Made by a program: the position numbers and the translations under genes. 16,571 nucleotides of DNA from the NCBI GenBank assembly GCA_039028695.1, contig JBCCHN010000121.1:1-16571 (forward strand). Reading direction: 5' to 3'. The stretch comes from JANQKX01 sp039028695 (lineage in GTDB: Bacteria > Pseudomonadota > Alphaproteobacteria > Kiloniellales > Kiloniellaceae). Below the pieces are notes generated by a model. That model was not told where the DNA came from, searched no databases, and saw nothing but the letters and a program-made list of their open reading frames with translations. Positions 14,172 through 16,571 of this stretch are shown piece by piece (positions within the stretch are counted from its first letter, which is position 1; the number at the start of each line of letters is the position of its first letter).

Positions 14172-15085
14172 ACCGTGCATCAGCACAGCGTCACCGTATT
14201 TACCGTGCAGTGAATTTCGCCCAATCCGGCTTGGCTCAGCAAATGAACCTTGAGCAAATGGCTGGTGCCGCCTGCTTGTCAAAGTTCCACTTTGTAAAGG
14301 CGTTCCAGCACTACTGCGGGGAGACACCTGTTCAGTTCCTATGGCGTATTCGACTAGATCGTGCTGCGCGAAGTTTGGTGTTTAATCCGGAAAACACAAT
14401 TACGAAAATCGCCCTAGATTGTGGCTTCTCTAGCTCACAAACTTTTTCTCGCGCTTTTAGCCGGCGTTTCGGTGTCGCACCGCGCAGGTTGCGTTCGGAC
14501 AGAAACTTTGGTTTTTCTCGCTTGCCTCAAAATTTGTTGAAAAGAAGCCAAAATAGTCGACTTTCTGTTTCAAGAGGCAAATATCTTTGGGGAGCAGATG
14601 ACGTTCGAATTGAAGACAGGCCGCAGTATCGCATCGCATATGTGCGGCATATCGGACCCTATTGGGACGCGGATGGCGGTATCTCCGCTGCCTATCATCT
14701 CCTAGAACGCTGGGCCCAAAAAAGGGGGCTCTGGTCAACAGCAAGTTACGTCGTTGGCATTTGTCCCAACAACTCGGATGTCACACCTGCCGCTCATTGT
14801 ATATATGATGCTGGCTTGGTCGTCGGTGACGAGGTTTGTGAAGACGATACCGTTAGTATTCAAACTATTCCCGCCGGGAAATTTGCAATCTTACAAGCCC
14901 CGACAGCGGAGTTGTATGCGGCATGGAATTGGTTGGGGATGACTTGGCTACCCGCAAGTGGCCGGACTTACGCCTTAGACGACTGTTACGAGATGATTCC
15001 AATCGTGCAGGGTCAAAGAGATCGTGACTATGTCGGCACCGAAATTTGCATGCGACTGGGCCCCGCCGGTGGACTGAAGTATTAA
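14168..15085 (+). CDS. AraC family regulator with C-terminal GyrI-like effector-binding domain
   Basis: 305 residues. Residues about 10-108 form the two-helix-turn-helix AraC domain, with LEQMAGAACLSKFHFVKAFQ (first HTH), GETPVQFLWRIRLDRAARSL, and ITKIALDCGFSSSQTFSRAF (second HTH) ending in GVAPRRLR. Residues about 145-305 match the GyrI-like/Rob-type ligand domain: VRIEDRPQYRIAYVRHIGPY, then a C-terminal EMIPIVQG segment. This order, DNA-binding domain first and ligand domain last, is that of Rob-like regulators, which sense small or amphipathic compounds and often control stress or efflux genes. The start overlaps the stop of a short leader ORF. The divergent YceI gene is the natural candidate target. 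Confidence 0.92.
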   Translation: MNRASAQRHRIYRAVNFAQSGLAQQMNLEQMAGAACLSKFHFVKAFQHYCGETPVQFLWRIRLDRAARSLVFNPENTITKIALDCGFSSSQTFSRAFSRRFGVAPRRLRSDRNFGFSRLPQNLLKRSQNSRLSVSRGKYLWGADDVRIEDRPQYRIAYVRHIGPYWDADGGISAAYHLLERWAQKRGLWSTASYVVGICPNNSDVTPAAHCIYDAGLVVGDEVCEDDTVSIQTIPAGKFAILQAPTAELYAAWNWLGMTWLPASGRTYALDDCYEMIPIVQGQRDRDYVGTEICMRLGPAGGLKY

Positions 15086-15397
15086 GGCCTCGACCTTATC
15101 ATCTCTTGCAAAGCGAACCATCAGCGATTACTAGCTCAGGCGTCATCCCATCGCCAGTCTCTTATCAGCTTCCGGCTAAGCTTTAAACTTACCCATCTCG
15201 CATAAACGCGGCTGCAGAAAAAGCATTGGCCATGTCACCCCGGCCTTTCTGCCTTGTTTTGTCGGGCATCAGAATGATCGATTATTAGATACTCGGTGAT
15301 GGCATCCTCTAACACCTCCCGTAGACGCTTTTTCTTCCGTTCAACCAAGATGCTCCCGATTTCTGGCCCGCCCGGGGCTTGGCCAAAAAGGGATCGT
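15086..15397. other. Gene-free stretch between the AraC-type and DUF1194 genes
   Basis: About 310 bases between convergent genes. A minus-strand frame (15235-15438, TTG start) is open for 67 codons and reads as a charged helical segment, VERKKKRLREVLEDAITEYL. It overlaps the DUF1194 3' end, lacks a ribosome site and is not called as a gene. No strong terminator was seen. Confidence 0.45.
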
Positions 15398-16183
15398 TTA
15401 AAGGAGTATTTGATCCGTGCGGCGGGATTTGACTTCAATCTTTTCCGAGTTTGTTGGGAAAGCTGCGGTATCTTCTAGAGAATCGTAGGTCGCGATGGGC
15501 GGGCCTGTAATCTCAAAAAAAATCTTCTTCCGAATGGCCCGCGCGAAATCTTCAAAATCGCCAGCTGTAATCAGAAACGACCCCGGTCCGGCGACAACAT
15601 TCTCAACATAGTACTCCCCCAAACGCTGATCTTCATTCAGAATTGCAAGGCCATTGAATGTGACACCGCTTTTTAAGGCCTGATCGCGGGCCGACTTGGC
15701 GGGCTCTCCCTGGTTATTTTGTCCATCACCAGAAACATCGATTACCTGTCTTTCACCCAAAAAGTCGTTACCATGAATCCAGGTCGCAGATTCCAATATG
15801 GCATCCCCAAGCGCAGTGGCGCCGCCAACTGCCTGGCGAGGCGTATCAAGCAAAATGTTTGCGAAATTTTGGACAGTGACCGCATCAAAAACATGATGCC
15901 ATTCGATGGATCGAATTTGATCCGCCTCCCCTGACCACTGCAAAAGCGCAACGGCAATTCCTTTTTCACCGGCCTGCTCAAACGCTGCATGAATGTCGGG
16001 ATGGGCAAAGGCCTGAGACAGCCCCAGCATCTGCAGCTCGAATTCCTCTTCATTCACGCTGGAAGAACAGTCCACCGCCAAGACAAGTTCGACAAAAACC
16101 TCCGTTGCGGCTGCCGCCTTGTTGCTAAAACCAGCAAATAAAAGGATTGATCCAATGAGTGAAAAAAGTAGTTTTAAGATCAC
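15398..16183 (-). CDS. DUF1194 family secreted von Willebrand factor A-like protein
   Basis: 261 residues from a GTG at 16181-16183; no in-frame ATG lies upstream of the signal peptide. Residues 1-26 are a Sec signal (MILKLLFSLIGSILLFAGFS, then NKAAAA). The DUF1194 domain follows, with a complete MIDAS metal site: D38-x-S40-x-S42 in AVDCSSSVNEEEF, T123 in GGATALGDAI, and the DVSGDGQNNQG motif with D153. Members are periplasmic or secreted proteins common in alphaproteobacteria. Their role is unknown, but an intact MIDAS suggests metal-dependent protein binding. About 35 residues after EITGPPIATYDSLED appear to be an extra variable tail. The gene begins 17 bases after a PhyH-family gene remnant on the same strand, so it may once have been co-transcribed with it. 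Confidence 0.88.
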   Translation of the reverse strand: MILKLLFSLIGSILLFAGFSNKAAAATEVFVELVLAVDCSSSVNEEEFELQMLGLSQAFAHPDIHAAFEQAGEKGIAVALLQWSGEADQIRSIEWHHVFDAVTVQNFANILLDTPRQAVGGATALGDAILESATWIHGNDFLGERQVIDVSGDGQNNQGEPAKSARDQALKSGVTFNGLAILNEDQRLGEYYVENVVAGPGSFLITAGDFEDFARAIRKKIFFEITGPPIATYDSLEDTAAFPTNSEKIEVKSRRTDQILL

Positions 16184-16200
16184 GACGATAGAGTTCTCAA

Positions 16201-16458
16201 TCAGTTTAGCAGCTCTTTCGATGGCAAGGGACTGAACCAGCCGAGCTTTTTGCCATGCATTTGGTATCCAATCAGTTTCTGAACTTTAGGGGAAAAGGAA
16301 CTTACCACTGATCTTGGTATTTTCGTATAGAGGTTTTCTTCCTGCCTCAACCAACCAAGAGCATAGGTATTGATCAATCCCGCACGAGGCAGAGCTGATT
16401 TGTTTGCGCCGCCGCCGTGCAAAGTAGAGCCCAAGTAAATCAAGGCCGATCCTGGAGG
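16201..16458 (-). pseudogene. C-terminal remnant of a phytanoyl-CoA dioxygenase (PhyH) family gene
   Basis: An 85-residue frame begins PPGSALIYLGSTLHGGGAN and contains GLINTYALGWLRQEENLYTK and LIGYQMHGKKLGWF. This is the ending of PhyH-family Fe(II)/2-oxoglutarate oxygenases, including the distal iron-ligand histidine in GSTLHGGG. Whole proteins are about 260-300 residues long, so roughly two thirds are missing. An in-frame TAG at 16459-16461 precedes the fragment, and the 110 bases before it show no PhyH-like sequence in any frame. A TTG at 16441-16443 is the only nearby start, and a product from it would lack the HxD iron motif and be inactive. A sequencing frameshift is possible, but loss of homology in all frames favours truncation. 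Confidence 0.65.
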
Positions 16459-16571
16459 CTATGGCCAGAGGTTGCCAAGTAATCGGCGAGCTTCCCGGTG
16501 GTCTGAGAATGGCGGCGGTCGTTACAGCCGGCGTGTACTGATTCGGGGTCTGTGCAGCGAGAGCCAGGTTC
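16459..16571. other. Unidentified sequence abutting the PhyH remnant
   Basis: GC-rich sequence up to the window edge. The minus strand is open in two of three frames, but none resembles the expected middle of a PhyH protein. It may be the edge of an inserted or rearranged segment. I cannot name it. Confidence 0.3.

Noticed and set aside
15235..15438. Minus-strand frame of 67 codons overlapping the DUF1194 3' end
   Set aside because: Only a TTG start, no ribosome site and no recognised family, although its charged helical middle looks protein-like.

Overview
The window reads as chromosomal DNA of a Gram-negative bacterium, most likely an alphaproteobacterium. This is inferred from gene content: a DUF1194 von Willebrand-like protein, an MlrC-type M81 peptidase beside a Tat-exported solute-binding protein, YceI, a PhyH-type oxygenase fragment, and a giant repeat protein of the type I-secreted adhesin style. 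No tRNA, rRNA, CRISPR array or intact insertion sequence was recognised.

Bases 1-5400 (minus strand) are one uninterrupted reading frame of 1800 codons that runs off the left edge. It encodes a giant acidic repeat protein. A strongly conserved unit of about 190 residues (called B here, family not recognised) occurs five times at a period of 327-331 residues. It alternates first with four DUF11/CARDB-like beta-sandwich domains (A) and then with two VCBS/cadherin-like domains (C), giving A-B-A-B-A-B-A-B-C-B-C. There is no N-terminal signal peptide.

Upstream on the same strand are two paralogous regulators with LuxR-type DNA-binding domains (5817-6926 and 7107-8210). A 24-base element (20 of 24 identical) occurs once upstream of the giant gene and once upstream of the first regulator. 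A perfect 15-bp tandem repeat sits in the leader of the first regulator. These may form one regulatory module controlling the surface protein.

Bases 8724-11933 (minus) hold an M81 metallopeptidase gene and, upstream of it, a family 5 ABC solute-binding protein gene. A strong GC-rich stem-loop separates them and no permease or ATPase gene is visible. A divergent helix-turn-helix regulator (12209-13024) shares a promoter region containing evenly spaced palindromes.

Bases 13345-15085 hold a divergent pair: a YceI-family secreted protein (minus) and an AraC-type regulator with a GyrI-like ligand domain (plus), whose start overlaps the stop of a possible nine-codon leader ORF. The right end carries a DUF1194 secreted von Willebrand-like protein and the C-terminal remnant of a phytanoyl-CoA dioxygenase family gene.
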